DNA of 64,000 bases, from assembly GCF_003265705.1 (NCBI RefSeq), contig NW_020313005.1, forward strand, positions 20,892,102-20,956,101, given 5' to 3'. The notes beneath the pieces are model-generated. The model was not told where the DNA came from, searched no databases, and saw only the letters and a list, made by a program, of their open reading frames with translations. Shown here piece by piece: positions 1 to 13,346 of the stretch (position 1 is the stretch's first letter; each line of letters opens with the position of its first letter). The DNA is from Callorhinus ursinus (taxonomy: Eukaryota > Chordata > Mammalia > Carnivora > Otariidae). The translations under genes and the position numbers were made by a program.

Positions 1-158
1 GCACGAGCAGGAGGAACAAAGGGAGAGGGAGCATCCCAAGAGGACTCTGAGCTCAGCGTGGAGCCCAATGTGGGACTCGATCTCACCACCCCAAGATCAT
101 GACCTGAGCTGAAGCCAAGAGTCAGATGCTCAACCCACTGTGCCATCCAGTCACCCGT
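1..158 (-). repeat. Can-SINE, cut by the window edge
   Basis: Antisense copy of the carnivore tRNA-derived SINE, recognised from the GAGCCCAATGTGGGACTCGAT and AAGATCATGACCTGAGC blocks. Diverged (reads CCATCCAGTCACCC at its head). Confidence 0.85.
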
Positions 159-234
159 CTCTTTAAAGGAAATGGCAGAAGATGTATCTTCTAGACTTAT
201 TTCCCTCTATACTGTGATTATAGCAATAATAATA

Positions 235-475
235 ACTGAGATTGTTAGATTGCTTTATAGTTCAAGACGTTTATCTTAATAGGACACTTCCCACACCTAT
301 AATCTTACTTAATCACCATGATTAATGGGGAAGTAGGTAGTATTATTTGCCTTCCCCATTTTGCTGGTGAAGAAAGGAAGGTTCTGCAAGGGTAAGACTT
401 CATTCCTGTTCACAAAGCTGCTCAGTAGAAGAATGTGAGCCCAGCCCCCCGGACTCAAGACACCCAGCCTTTTCC
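235..475 (-). repeat. MIR-like SINE, antisense
   Basis: Diverged MIR core (CCCATTTTGCTGGTGAAGAA and following) in reverse orientation. Confidence 0.5.
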
Positions 476-2880
476 ATGGGGCCACCCTGTCTCTAATCCA
501 CTCTTTGCCCCAAAACGCAGCAGCAGTGAGTACATTTCATTTTTCATATTGATGCCATTTTTCTTTGCCTTTTGATCTTGCCCCCTTGGTTAGACTGTAG
601 GCAGTTATAAGGTGAGATCTTTATCTGTCAGCTACCATTTTAACTTGTGGTGGGCTCATTAGAGTTCCAGAGACACTTGCTGATTGATGGCATGCACTGG
701 GCACGAGGCTGCTGGCTTTGACATTTTATAACTGCACACTTCCTTCAGTGACACAGCATATGCCCAAGCAACAGGCCTCACTGCCATTTTCTCAAAACCA
801 GGAAACGAAACTGGCCACCGAGAGCAAATGACCACCAGCCTGAGCATTAGTGCAAACCAAGCAAAACACGCCAAGATGCAGACCTCGTGGCTCAGGAGGA
901 CAAAGGCATTCCATCTGCAGTTATCGCTGCAGAAATGTCACCCGTTTCTTCCTCTCATCCTGGTTTCGGTGACAATCATCCTCGACTTGTCGACAGGTTA
1001 AACGGCGCACCTTTATATATGTTCTTACACAACACTCATCCCCAGACCTGCCTTTTGCAAAAATCCCAGTCTCCACATGTGCACAAGGACAGCCATCCCT
1101 AAATTTTTTGGCTGAAGAATGTTCTGAGAAGGACAAGCAAGGCAGGGCTGTTTAATGTGCAGGAGAACACTATTTTTTTTTTCTCACATTCTCCTTTTTC
1201 TATAGTGTCCTTCTCACGTCCTGTCTCTCCTCTAACCTGGTCAAATCTCTGGCTTATGGTATTACAGGTTTTTTTTGGTGTGTGACTGCAAAGGCGTTTT
1301 CTGTCTACAGCGAGTGTGGAGCTCTGGGGGGCTGCCAGGGCACAGGTAACAGTAATCTGAACCCCTGCGTCTCAACGTTCACAATCACATGCTCGGTTCC
1401 CCCCCCACCTCCCACCCCCGTTATGCTGATTGCAACCCAGATAGGAGGAGCTTGTAGGAGCCCACGCCTCTCTGAAAAAAGCCTGTTCCTCCAGGCTTTT
1501 TCGTTCTGATGGGCTAGGACAAGAGGGAGAGAAAACAAGGCACAAACTTCTTTGCATATGAATGCAAGAAGATGTGTCTTTCTGGGTATCTTTGTTCCAT
1601 TTGAAAGGCCGGGAGGCTGCCAAAGAGACATGGCTAATTAGACTAAGACAGATGGGCACATCAGAAAACATTCTGCTGGATCCTGCATTTGCACCGGGAT
1701 CAGGAATTTTCAGTCTCCTGCCACACATGATGGTCCTGCCAACCCAGTCCAAAGGACAAATGTGTTCTTTATAGCTGGACATGAGACACCCCACAGATTC
1801 TAGACCGAGGTTGGATTTGCGGTCTGCGACTCACTTTGCTTATTATTATTATTATTATTATTATTGCTGTTGTTGTGACTCTTTTTTTTTTTTTCTAGAT
1901 AACCAACAACTTAGCTCTGTTCACTCAGCATCAACCAGGTTAAAAGGAATGAGGGGAAGCCAAGGAAGCTTGTCGTGGAAATGAGCAGAGCTGCTGGAGA
2001 TGCTTCTCGGGATCCCACCCTGGTTCGTTTTTCTTGATGTGTGGTTCCTGGACTTGGTGGATTTTATTTTAAAAATAAAAGCCTCCTGAGACCATGCTAG
2101 ATCTAGTGAATTACGATCTCAGGAGCCAAGCCCACGCACCAGGATTCTTTACATACACACCCCAAGTCAGTCCAAGGCGGATGCAAGTGTCAAAACCTAT
2201 GTTAGGTGCTCAGTGACGAAACCTTCCACTATCACATTTGTTTGGAAAATGCTGCAGAAGATGCTGTTCTTCTCCTTCCCTTGGAGGCTCATGATACATA
2301 TTAGCTATCAGCAGATGTAAGGTTCTGATAAATCCTGAGGCAAAGAGGCTTTTGTATGTTTCTATAACCCAGTATTTCCCACACTATTTTGAACACAGAA
2401 TCCAGGTGCATAAAGCACCTTTGAACATCCCTCAGACATGTTTTGGAAGCAATGAATTATCCTAATAATGCCTTTACCACACGTCATTGGAGGACCCTAC
2501 CTCCCTAGGTCTCACTTTCCTTCTTTCCTGCCACAGACCACCCAAACTATTGCAAGAGGGAAGTAGGCTCAAGAAAGACAGCAGTTACTTTTCTCTCTCC
2601 CTCTCTCTCTCTCTCTCTTTTTTTTGGGGGGGGGGGACTAGTCACTTTTTAGAATCATAACTTGCTTCGGTTATGTGTTGGAAGCAATGTTGCATATTCC
2701 TTCCTCCCATCTCCATCATTTATGTGGAAATATCACATCTTCACAGGGGCTTCCCTTGAATCATTCCATCCAAATGATATCCAGCCTTAAGTCCTTTTTC
2801 AGGACACTCTCCTTTTTGTTCTTCGCCCCTACCACATTTCTACTTATATATTCATTTGTGCAAAAGGGTGATTAATGTCT
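476..2880. other. intronic DNA without recognised gene
   Basis: No exon, RNA gene or clear transposon is seen. Contains a TTA microsatellite (1838-1866), a C-run near 1400 and a CT run near 2593-2620. Confidence 0.6.
1838..1866. repeat. (TTA)n microsatellite
   Basis: Nine to ten uninterrupted TTA units, followed by TTGCTGTTGTTG. Confidence 0.9.
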
Positions 2881-2884
2881 CCCC

Positions 2885-2998
2885 TGGCTAGACTAAGCTC
2901 TCTGAAGGCAGGGTGTCTGGTCTCATTTGTTCAGTGGGGAGCCAGGACTCAGCCTGGCAGACAGTAAGCACTCAAGAAATATTTGTTGCCTGAGTGCA
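2885..2998 (+). repeat. L2 LINE 3' end
   Basis: Ancient L2 tail with the pattern CTAGACTAAGCTCTCTGAAGG, followed by AGTAAGCACTCAAGAAATAT. Confidence 0.65.
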
Positions 2999-3869
2999 TT
3001 CCAGACTTTTAATCTAGCGAATCATGTAGAACATGTGGGTCCAGGTGATGGAGACTCGCAGTGGTTCTGTCTACACCTCAGAGTTTCCTGAGAAGCCTCT
3101 CAACAGTGCAAGTTTGCGCCCCCCATCTCCTCCAGGAGAAGTAGGGTGTGGCAGGATGCCATGCTGACCAGTGGCTGGGTGGGTGGAGAAAGGAGGGTGC
3201 CCTGAGCTTTATTCTGGTCTCTTAGGACTTACTCTAGGTTGTGGACAAGTCTCTTCATGTTTGGGTGCCTTGATTCACTGTTTAGTGCAGTGGGTGTCCC
3301 ATTTGCCACTCCAAAATTACACTGTGAGCTGTCTACTTGAGCATTTTGAAATCCCGAAATGAGAGGTGATTCTGAAGTTCAAATCATGGTTACTATTTCC
3401 AGCACTGTGGGTTTCTAGCACGTGGCCGTGACCCTTGGGTTTTGCCAAGCAATTTTTAATACGACTACACTCAGGAAGTATTTTACTTGACACTGGCCCT
3501 TTAACAGAAAGAGGACTGCTCGGTTTGTTAACCACCCTTTCTTACTTGACCTCTTGTTTTGTGGTGCAAAAGTTACACAAGCAGACCGTTGGACATGCAT
3601 GCTGCCTCGCTGGTGTTTTTCTCAGCAGCCTGAGCATCTCAGTACCCAGAGATGGGAACACACTGTGGAGACAGCCCACACTCAGGTCTTGGGGGCTCCA
3701 TCCCCCTGGGCAGCCCCAGGGGTGTGCCGGGCGAATACAGTCCAGGCTGTCAGCAGCACAGGAAGCAGAGGGCATGGCTGATGTACATGTCATGGTGTGG
3801 CTTATGGTCACAGCCTCACCCCTACCTTAGAGCCTGCACAAGCTGCAAGAGCAACAGGAAACGGCCAAG

Positions 3870-3871
3870 GG

Positions 3872-3908
<37 letters not shown>
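3870..3908. repeat. (TA)n microsatellite
   Basis: Alternating TA interrupted once by TG; self-complementary, so it can form a cruciform. Confidence 0.9.
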
Positions 3909-3909
<1 letters not shown>

Positions 3910-4724
3910 GCCACATTGTGTTTCTCCAGAGGTGCTGTTTTGCACAGATTATTATGAACTTTTTTACCGGGAGAGGACAAGGCATCTGCCTTTTCCGCAG
4001 GGCCTCCTGATCCCTCCACCTGAGAAGGAAGAGGGACATTATGCCTTTTGGGTTTCTTCCTTTTCAAGGTGAACAGACCAGTGCATTTTCTTTTCCAAAG
4101 GATTTCCGGATCCATTCAGCCAAGGCTCAAAAAGGATGGGAAACAGCAATGGAAAAATGCAGGATTTTCATGAGCCTCTAAATATAATCCATCTGGGAAA
4201 ATCATTCATTCCATAGATTGAGCTTCCCTTGAAACACATTAATTAGACTTCTCTTCCACACACCCCGCCCCCCACCGCCCTTACAGTCTCCTGGCAAATG
4301 AATACGTCCATCCCTTCCTAGTATAACCCTCACAAAGCCCTTGGTCTAGCTCCCTTGGATCCTACTGGGGCAGAGCCCACAGAAAAGTTGTGGGTGCCCA
4401 GGCTCGCAGGGCCTGGCCCCACAGACCACCTTTGTTCTCAAACAGGTGCAGTCAGAAGGAAAGGAAAAAGGGTCCTCGTTCCAGCCCCTCCCTCAGAGCA
4501 GAGCCATTCAGCACTGCTTTGGATGTGACTTCCTTGGCGTGCCAGTTTATTTATCAAATTCTAGACTAAAATGCCTATTCTCGAGCTGGGCTGTGGCTTT
4601 AGCAGCTCGGATTGGCCCTGTACCCCCTGCTGAAGAAACTCGGGGATGAGCCTTAGGAGCAGCAGGTCACTGACATGCTGGTCTCACAAAGGGGGCCTAA
4701 ATGCGTTGGTCTAATGTGCAAGCT

Positions 4725-4865
4725 TGGGGGACTTGGGGCAAATTAGGAAACTGCTCTGAGATTCGGGTTTTCATGTGTAAAATGGGAATAATGAGGTTGT
4801 GAGTAGTAGAGGAGAGAATCTGAGTAAAGTTGTTAGCCTTGTACCCACATGAGTGAGTATGTAAC
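4725..4865 (+). repeat. MIR SINE
   Basis: Sense MIR core with the typical TTTTCATGTGTAAAATGGGA and AATAATGAGGTTGTGAG blocks. Confidence 0.6.
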
Positions 4866-4879
4866 ATCACAGTTAGAGC

Positions 4880-7540
4880 TGAGGTAGTAAGAATATGAAA
4901 TCAGAGTGGGACTGGGCAGCAGAAGAATCGTGAGGAGTAGAGACCCTGATTTCAAAATTTCCAACTTTTTGTGCTAACTCAGTTGGCTACCTCATTCAGC
5001 ACAAACAGACTTTGTATTCTGATGCTGGACCTGCTCAGAGGCTGGGTTCACTACCGTTCCTCCGAGTAGGCTCTAAGAGAATGCCACTTCATAAATGCGG
5101 TCTTGGTTCTTCCTATTCTTAGAAGACGTTAAACTTGTAGGATGCATTGTGAAAAAATAGGCACCAACATTCTGGAGAACAGTTTCAAAGTTTCTTCAAC
5201 CTCCCAGTGCCACCAGCCAAGGGCCGGGACACGGGCCTCCAGGCTGGTTCAGAAGGACCCAGCTCAAGAAGCAGAGGCGAATGCTTCTGCTTCCCAGCCT
5301 TTCAGAAAGGGGGTAGATATCTGAGGCTATTTTGGATGCTTTCTACCTGGCACAAGGAGGCCAAAGGCAGTCGAAGGGACCCAGGCTGTACTGAGCCTGG
5401 AGCCCGGTACTTGTTCAGGAGCGCTTCATGGGTGCAGATGGCCCATGGAAACCCCCATCCGCCTCTGGCCCGACCCTTTCCTTTCCCACCTCTTCCACTG
5501 CTAGGAGTCCCAAACCATTGTTCAGTCTCATTATTGAAAGCTGAGCACGCAGTGGCAGGGTCCAAAGCCTGCGGCTCTGTGTGCCTGAGATTAAGACGTT
5601 TTATCTGATCTTCGGCAACTTGCAGAGGAAATCCTGTTCCAGAACTCAGAGCCCTGCGCGAAAGGTTGCCGGCAGTTCTTCCCTCCCACCTGCGAGATAA
5701 ATCAGGACACTTGAAATGCTTAACATGGGCTCATTGTTTATAAATATAATCGTCTCCCTTCCTGTAACGCCATTAGTCCCACCTTCTACCCTTTTTCTTT
5801 GAAACCTGGCATAGCAACGTCTCTTGGCAGAGCCTGGCCAGGTGTCCTTAGCGTCCTCATTTATAGAGGTGACCAGCAGTAGATGCTCCCTGCAGATGAA
5901 ACTCCACGGGGACCCCGTCTTTAGGAATTAGATTCATGCAGAGGCCCAGCAAGTTCTTCAGGAAGCAGACAGGCACGGGCCGCCCTATCTGCAATGTGAA
6001 GGCTCAATGTGGGTCTCACCTCCTTGAACCAGAGAACCCTGGGCAGAAGGGCACATTCTCTGGTGGTTGGAGTCAAGGTTGTGGAGAGCTGTGGGTTCCT
6101 TTCATTTCCTTCACCCCACCCTCCAAGCCAGAGGGCTAACTGAATGAGGTTTGTTTGACATGGTTTATGATATCCTGCCCCGTGATGTGAGTAATGCAGG
6201 ATTCCCTCCTCTTCAGGAAAAGTTGGTGATGCCCGCTTGTGTGAATTGGGGAGGGGAAAGAGGATACTCCCTGTACCTGAAGGAGGGAATCCCCAAGACA
6301 GAATCTTCTGGAGAGTCTGCCCTGGTTCTTCTCCTACCACTCCTTCTATCATTTCCTTCACTGCCCAGCAGGAGCAGATCTGCTGATCGGCTCGTCCCCC
6401 AACTCCGCCCAGAGCTGTACTGGGCGCCTGTGGGCAATACACCAGAAAGAAAAGGCATCGAACTTGCCTGAGGGACCTCATCCTTCCAGGGGCCGCAGGA
6501 ATTACAAAGGTGATGATGTGAGAAGCATGTAAGAGCATCAGCTCACTAGAGAACTGCCCAGAAGCAGGCAAGAAGGGGAAGTCTGGTTCTAGATCTGACA
6601 CAGCTAAGGCGTCTGACCTCAACACCTTCACCTGGGCGGAAAGGGGGCTCCCAGACAATTCCTAGGCTCTTTCTGGATCTGGCATTCCATGAGAGTCTGT
6701 GACAGCCCCTACCAGATGATAACCCACTAAGGATGAAGCCAGACCCTGCTGCCACCTCACGGGAAACTGGGGGTGCACTGCCTCCTTCGTTCCCTGGCGC
6801 CGGGGGTGGGGGAATGGTGGCCACTGCGCTCGCAGGGAAGAGCGAGTCCCTGCGTGCCTGGCCCCCTCCTGATTCCTCTCACTGTGGAGCTGCTCTGCTG
6901 AAGGCCCACTGAACGGAGCCCCGTTTTTGTTCTGTTTTGTTTCAGCTTGTGAGGAAAACGAACTCGCTAGTCAGTATGGAACTGTCCTGAGGGGAAGTGG
7001 GTGCTGGGAGGGAACGTTTGCTTCTGCCCACTGCAGACCCGACAAAAGAGCGGGAATGCTGCTCCTCGGGCCCGTCAGCTCTGCACCCTTCGACGCCACA
7101 AACAAGCCAGGCAGGGAGGACAGGTGCCTGTCCTGCTCTGAGCTGGCCACGGCCGCTGGCTGCAGGGGGGAGCCCGAACTCGCGGCATCCCTCTCTCCCC
7201 AGCTGTACCTTCAGTGACTTCCCATGGGGATCGAGAAGTCCACCCCGGTGGGAGTATTTACATCATGGAACTAGGGAGAGCTGGCTGTTGAACATTTATC
7301 AGCACACGTGGTTGGATGTACCTGCTTCCCAAGCAAACGACCACTACCCAGGACCTAGCACCAGGATGTGCTCAGGTCTTGACTGACTTCATCACCCCTG
7401 GAGGGCTGCAACAGGGCTTGGCTGCTGAGAGGAGCACACAGGCCTCCCCGGTCCCTTATTCTCTTTCCCTTGGAGACTTTGAGTAATTTTCTGTGGCTGC
7501 TTTTCTAACCCGTAAGCAATAAAATAGATACTACCAGTCA
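4880..7540. other. intronic DNA without recognised gene
   Basis: No exon or clear repeat seen. Open frames here lack any recognisable domain and splice context. Confidence 0.5.
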
Positions 7541-7544
7541 CTAG

Positions 7545-7765
7545 GGATTGAGGAGCTGCTATTTGCCAGGGGCAAAACTGAGCCCCTGGTGTTAAGTTTT
7601 GTCATCCAGTTGTACCCCCACCCTAGCCTAAGGATGTCCTTTCCCCATCTCCTAGTTCAGGAAGCTGAAGCTTGGGAGGGTTACCCAGCTCATAGGGGGC
7701 AGAGCTAAGATCTGAACTCAGATCTGTCTGATTCCAAACTGTGCTCCTTCCAAAGCCTTCCCACT
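7545..7765 (-). repeat. MIR SINE, antisense
   Basis: Reverse MIR core: AGGAAGCTGAAGCTTGGGAG followed by GGTTACCCAGCTCATAG and AGATCTGAACTCAGATCTGT. Confidence 0.6.
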
Positions 7766-7964
7766 ACATAACCTGCCTATTGTTAGTCAATAACATTATT
7801 CTTCCTCCTTGAAAATATATCCAAATGATATTACCTTGAGGTAGGACCTCAAGTATGGCACAGCTCCTGGGGCCACCATATAATCAATATCACCCTTTCC
7901 AAAGACAAACCACCCTCCCCCACAGGACATACTTCCTCTTCCCCCAACTCTACCCCAGCCGTTG

Positions 7965-8135
7965 TCCCTCCCCTCCTTCAACCTCTACTCAGAACTTACT
8001 TCCTCCTTGAAGCTTTCTCTCATTAACCCCACCCAGTTTTGATCACTTCACCAACTTTGCTTCTCCTCAAATACTCACACTCAAATTTGCACTAGATTTT
8101 GTTTGCCTTATTTTTACAACTGGAGTCCATCTGGG
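7965..8135 (+). repeat. L2 LINE fragment
   Basis: TACTTCCTCCTTGAAGCTTTC and following text match the diverged L2 3' region. Confidence 0.45.
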
Positions 8136-8282
8136 TCTTCTTCATTGAGCTGTACCTTGCCCCTCTCTTTTGTACTCTTCCCATGGTGCCTGGCAATGGG
8201 GCTGTCTGCAGGGGCCTCTTGGGGTGGGCCTCCTTTGTCCGTATCTGTGGGCCTCTGAACGGCCTGTTCTTCCCATCCCCAG

Positions 8283-8355
8283 TGGGGGGTACAAGGACAT
8301 TCTCTCAATGATCCGGCCAAATGACTCAAGCACCCTCTTTGTTCTGGCTAAGATG
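8283..8355 (+). other. exon-like segment on the plus strand (low confidence)
   Basis: Bounded by a pyrimidine-rich acceptor (CCCATCCCCAG) and a GTGAGT donor. The one open frame reads GGYKDILSMIRPNDSSTLFVLA then KM and ends in phase 0. No known protein is recognised. It is antisense to FLI1 intron 1 and may be a chance match; see the two phase-compatible segments near 15.1-15.4 kb. Confidence 0.15.
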
Positions 8356-9607
8356 GTGAGTGTGGAGCTTGGGCAAGAGGTCAGGAGAAAGAACCTCAGC
8401 CAGTTCCATGTCACTCTGGGAATTCTCCTTTCCAGACCTAACATTCCATGAAACTTCGGAAGACTTTCTTGAGCCAAGACAAGGACTTGATTCTCTCTAG
8501 AAGGGTCTTAGGATTTCTCCTCAGGTCCTTTCTACTCTCTACTCCCTCATATTGACTTGTTGGTTGAAACTAGCAATGGAGTAGGAGTTTGGGGCTGGGG
8601 CTGGGGAGGTATCTTTCTGTTTGATGGGTGGTGTCTGAAGGGTGTGAGTACATAGGTGAGTATGAGTGGGTGTTAGCTGGGGAGATTAGGCCTGAGACAG
8701 GAGCTGGGACACAGTTACATAGGTTACTCTGTGCTTCAGAAGTTCCCCAGTGGACTCAGAGTGGAGGCTGGATCTTGGGTCTTCTGGGGGAAGATACCAG
8801 CAATGTGGTAGTAACAGCTGGTCTGATTTGCATTTGGGAAGCCAGACTGTTTCAGACAGCTCAGCTGATGCAGGGAGCCATTCCTCTGACGGCCTTCCTG
8901 GACAGTGAGGGCTCCTCTCTCCTCCCAAACTCCTCTGCTGTCCTGGCCCCTACTCCCTCTGTGCCCTGAATGCCTTGTAATTCCTCTCCACTCGAAAGAC
9001 CCGGCTGTGATCATCACACTCCCTGCTTCTGTCTTCCTGACACGTTCACAGCGTTCCTCCCGCATGGCCTACTGCTTTTAGACTGGCACACAGTTTTCAC
9101 AAGAAGGGTTTTTGTGGTTTGGGTTTTTTTCCTTCATAAGTTTGCAGCTGCTAGTTTTGAAACCACCAGCCCTGGGGCAACGCAGTCAAATAGAGAGCAA
9201 GAGAGAAAGAAAAGGAGAGAGAAGAAAAGGAAGGATGAAAGATGTCTGTAAATCATGTATTACATGCAAAAGTTCTGTGTGGTCGCCTGTCCTTGCGTTG
9301 CCTTCTCAGCCAGGCTTCTGTGAGTGGAAGGCCCTTGGGCACCTGGAGGTGGATTTGACGGAGGATGCTCCTTATTCCAGAGCCCCTGGTTGCCTGTGCT
9401 CCCAGGTGAGACGTGAGGGGCTGACATTTTTGGTCATGCTCTGAAGGGGACCCGCCAGCTTCCCTCGCCCTGCTTGAAGATGTGCCCTCATGTAGACACA
9501 CGACGCGTGCGTGCTGGGGACGGAGCAGAGGAGAGGAGGCAGGAGACACAGGGAGGCCCTAAGTTTCTGAGTATTCTACAGGGATCAAGTTCAGGCTCAC
9601 CAAGTGG

Positions 9608-9948
9608 GTTATTCTCGAACCCTCGAACAACGTGGAGGTTAGGGGCACAGAACCCTGCACAGTTGAAAATCCACCTCTAGCTTTCGACTCCCCAAAAACT
9701 TAACTAACAGCCTACTCTTGACCAGAAGCCTCACCAGTAACATCAACAGCAACTGGCACCTGTTTTGTACGTTATACGCATTATACACTGTGTTCTTACA
9801 ATAAAGTCTGCTATGGAAAAGACAACATCACAAAGAAAATCCTCAGGGAACGAGAACACTTGCACACTGCTTTGCTGTAAGCCATCCAAGTCGAAGTGGG
9901 CCCGCGCAGTTCAAATGCGTGCTGCTCAAAGGGTCAGCCGTATTTAGC
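9608..9948 (-). mobile_element. Tigger/pogo-type DNA transposon, internally deleted
   Basis: The ends are imperfect inverted repeats: CCCTCGAACAACGTGGAG on the left and, reading in from the right, ACGGCTGACCCTTTGAGCAGC. The inner text (ACTCCCCAAAAACTTAACTA; TTACAATAAAGTCTGCTA) matches the non-autonomous Tigger family I know. There is no transposase frame. The subfamily name and the orientation are uncertain. Confidence 0.6.
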
Positions 9949-10599
9949 TGAACGCAGACTCGAGGCAAGAAGAGGAGCCAGAAATAAATGAATCCATAAA
10001 AAACTTCACATTCAGGTCTCCCCTTGCCCCTCCCACATTCACCGCATTTGTGGCAGCTAATTATAGTTTTTATCTAAACCAACAGAACACCTAGCAGCAC
10101 AGCCCAGAGTCATACCGCCGGGCAGAGCATGGCAGCCAGTCAGGACGGTGAGCTGTCAAGCTTATTCTGGGTGGCTTTTTTGTGTCTCCTATTTGCTGGC
10201 ATCTTGCCTTGAACCCCATAGCTCTCTGTGGACCCGGATGAAAGCACTTTTGCTGATAGTCAGACGGAGAATCGTGGTCATATTACCAAGGAAATGAGAA
10301 AGGGTTGGTCCTCCAAATCAGGCCTGCTTTGACTGAGAAGGCCGGGACAAATCTGGGCTGTTGAGAATCTCTGGGGTTCTCTTTAAGGGCTTAGGATATG
10401 TTCTCTTTGCATGACCTATAAAGCTACCCAGCACGGTGAGGGCCTTGCCTGGAGGAGGAGCTCTACACGGATGCTTAGTCAATGACATTGAATGGAATAT
10501 TGGGCGCCATACTGTCTTATAAAAACATGTACTGATTTTCCTGTCACCTGCAACCTAAAATCTAATTCTCTACAGCCTGATACAAAAGTTTTTGAAGGG

Positions 10600-11090
10600 T
10601 CACGTCCTAACTATTTTCCAGCTTCCCTCCATACTTGTGGCTCCCTTATTAATAGGGCGCGCTCTTCCCCACGTTCATGTTCCCGTTCACGCCTCTTCCC
10701 TCTCCCTGGAATACCCTGTCCGGTAAATTCCAGATCATTGTAGAAATCAATTCCATTGTTACCTGCACCCTGTGAAGCCAACCCTAAATCCCTTAACACT
10801 TTCTAGCAGAGTTCGTTGTGCCTTCAGTTGGTTTCCTGGGACACTTTGAATGTATCATGAAAGCACTTTCTGGTCTTTAGTGTGTGCTTGCTCTCTCTCT
10901 CAAATAAATAAATAAAACCTAAAAAAAAAAAAAAGAAAACCAAGCAAGCACAGTCCATATATGCCTGTTTCCTTCAGGGGACTCTGAGTCAATCAAAGAC
11001 AGGGACCCTGTCTAAGTCATAATTGCATTCACAATGCAGCACTGTGAATAGTAGGTGCTTAGTAAATGATCGCTAAATTATTAAGCGAAG
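10600..11090 (+). repeat. L2 LINE, interrupted by a SINE tail
   Basis: Diverged L2 3' region ending in TAGGTGCTTAGTAAATGAT. The block at about 10885-10935 inside it is younger. Confidence 0.5.
10885..10935 (+). repeat. Can-SINE 3' fragment
   Basis: Only the tail is present: CTCTCTCTCTCAAATAAATA, then an A-run. The tRNA head is missing, so this is a heavily 5'-truncated insertion. Confidence 0.6.
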
Positions 11091-11099
11091 GAATGGGCT

Positions 11100-13150
11100 C
11101 CATTCATCTCTCCCTTGGAATCTCAAGCAGAGTCTTCCTACACCTGTTCTCCTTCTTTCCTTCTTTCCCACACATGGCCACCTCCTGATGTTCAGCCCAT
11201 CTATGGTGCTGGGAATGCAGTTCTTTTATTTCCATTTCTGAAATGCCTGGCCTTGTGCATAAGTTCTGTAACATTAACCACAGCCATTTGCTGCTCATCA
11301 TGCTCCTGGGCCTCCAAGGTTTGTAAAGATATTGATTCAGGCCCGAAGATATAGACACCCATGAAGATGAGCCTTCCTGGATCACAATGTACCTCCTCCA
11401 TGAAGACTCCCCATACCAGTCCAAACCCACAGCCATTTTCCTTTCCTTCTGAATTTTTTTTTCTTTTTCTTTTCTTTTTTTTTTGGCTTTTCTTGCTTAT
11501 GCTGCCTGATCCGTCACTCACTTCTCTCTTCTCTTTAATTGCTCCACTGTTGTTTTGGACTTGTATGCAGTTGTCATGGATATTTTTTTCTCCTGATTTT
11601 CTGGAGACTCCCCCATGCTTCAAATTACCGGATACATGATCAGAATACAAACTGAATGACGGTGTGAGATGTTCTGACATGGGCTCTCTGCATCCTGCAT
11701 CCTTCCCCGGACCCTGGGGTTTCCCAAGGGAACGGCACCTCGCTTGACTAGCTGCTGCTGAAGTAATATTAATTAGCCACATCTCAAGGACTATAGTTTC
11801 TGTAATGGACTAGATCTCCAGACTTTACACATTTTTGGCCCACATCATTTCACTCGACTGTGGGAGCTATACCACCTGGTTTCTTGGTTCGAATATTGAT
11901 AAAAATTGCAGAAATCTTCCCAGCAGAGAGAGCTCTCTCCCCAGAGCCTGAGCAGACGTATACCGGCAGAGTTTGCTCCTACCCCAGGGCCGCAGATAAG
12001 AAAATGAATGCCAACTGTGAAGGTCAACTGTAGGATAAGTAGGCCAGGGGGGTTTTTTAGATGTCTACAATCACCAAATTGGGGTCTGCAGCCTGTTCTG
12101 CCTCTTGTCTGAACACCGTCCTCCCCCTGCACTCCTACCGTGGTGCCTTCTCCTCCATGGCTTGAACCTTTCTAAAAAGCATCCCTTCATAAATTCTCCT
12201 CTGCCTTCTCTCCTTCCCCTCCCCCACAGGCTGTCAAAACTTGCCAGGTCTGCCACAACCACAGGACCTTGGGAAGCTAAGCTCATATAGTAAATGCAGT
12301 CACTCAAGTCATGTCAATCAGTGACTTTTGCATATTGACATGAGGTTCCCGGAGGCTCAAAAAGAAATGAGCTCAGTTATGACCATTTCAGGAAGATAGG
12401 TTACTGGTGGTGGAGTCTCTTGTGGGGGTGCATCTTTCAGAGCCTCTCACTATGGCTATATCTAAGGCTAGCCATGGGCACAGGAAAGCTCCTCCCACCC
12501 CCTCTCTGCTCCAGGATGACCAGGGAGCCTCTGACTCTAAAGCTGGTTGGTGGGGTTTTAGGCTGGAAGGGTAGGAAAGGAGGTCCCCCGATAAATACCT
12601 GGCTCAGTCACCTGGCTTGGAATTCAGGGTTTGGAACGTCATTCAATTCCTTCATTCCTAAAGCTGACCTTCTAGAGAGTTTGGAGCTAGCAAGTTTCAG
12701 ATTCATTTGCGTCAACATGTTGTTTGGTTAATGCAGCTGAGCATCTAAGCTCATTTTCTTAGAAACAGGAAATCCCAGTGTGCCAAGAGTAAACAGATCC
12801 CAGCCCCTGAAGGTTCAAGTTCATTTAGGAACTCCCTGACCACAAGGGGCTGTGGGCTGTGTGTTCGAGCCAGGCTCGCTACTCCTGCCCATAACTGATC
12901 TTGCACAAAGAGATGGTGTCTCTTCAGCTCAGCAGCTGGAAGAGCTGTGAGCAGAGCCATGCTCAAGAGAGGCTGGGGATAGGTTAAGGACAGGATCCCA
13001 ATCTCAAACATAGCATAGAAGAGTATCAAGGGTCTCTTATAGCTCAGCAGGTGTTTCCCCTGAGACCCCCACCGCAGACTCTTTGACTCTAGGTGCTTCC
13101 TTTTTATTCTTTGTATCTTTCAGGACAGCAGGGATCTTGTCTTTTCTTTT
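11100..13150. other. intronic DNA without recognised gene
   Basis: No exon, RNA gene or well-preserved repeat is seen apart from T-rich runs near 11455-11485. Confidence 0.5.
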
Positions 13151-13159
13151 CTTTTCTTT

Positions 13160-13346
13160 TTTAGGTTTTATTTATTTATTTGAGAGAGAGAGCAAGCACA
13201 GCACGGGTAGCCGCAGAGGGAGAGGCAGAGGGAGAAGCAGACTCCCCACTGAGCAGGGAGCCCAATGCGGGGCTCAATCCCAGGACCACAAGATCATGAC
13301 CTGAGCCGAAGGCAGACGCTTAACCGACTGAGCCACCCAGGCGCCC
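13160..13346 (-). repeat. Can-SINE, near full length, antisense
   Basis: Reads from a TTTATTTATTTATTTGAGAG tail through GAGCAGGGAGCCCAATGCGG and ends in CCACCCAGGCGCCC. A CTTTT run adjoins the tail. Confidence 0.95.

Noticed and set aside
1781..1984. Frame with Tyr and Cys runs
   Set aside because: It translates the TTA and TTG simple repeat.
3797..4072. Frames with Tyr-Ile repeats
   Set aside because: They translate the TA microsatellite.
5921..6658. A 245-codon minus-strand open frame in intron 1
   Set aside because: No recognisable protein, no splice structure in agreement, and ordinary intronic composition.
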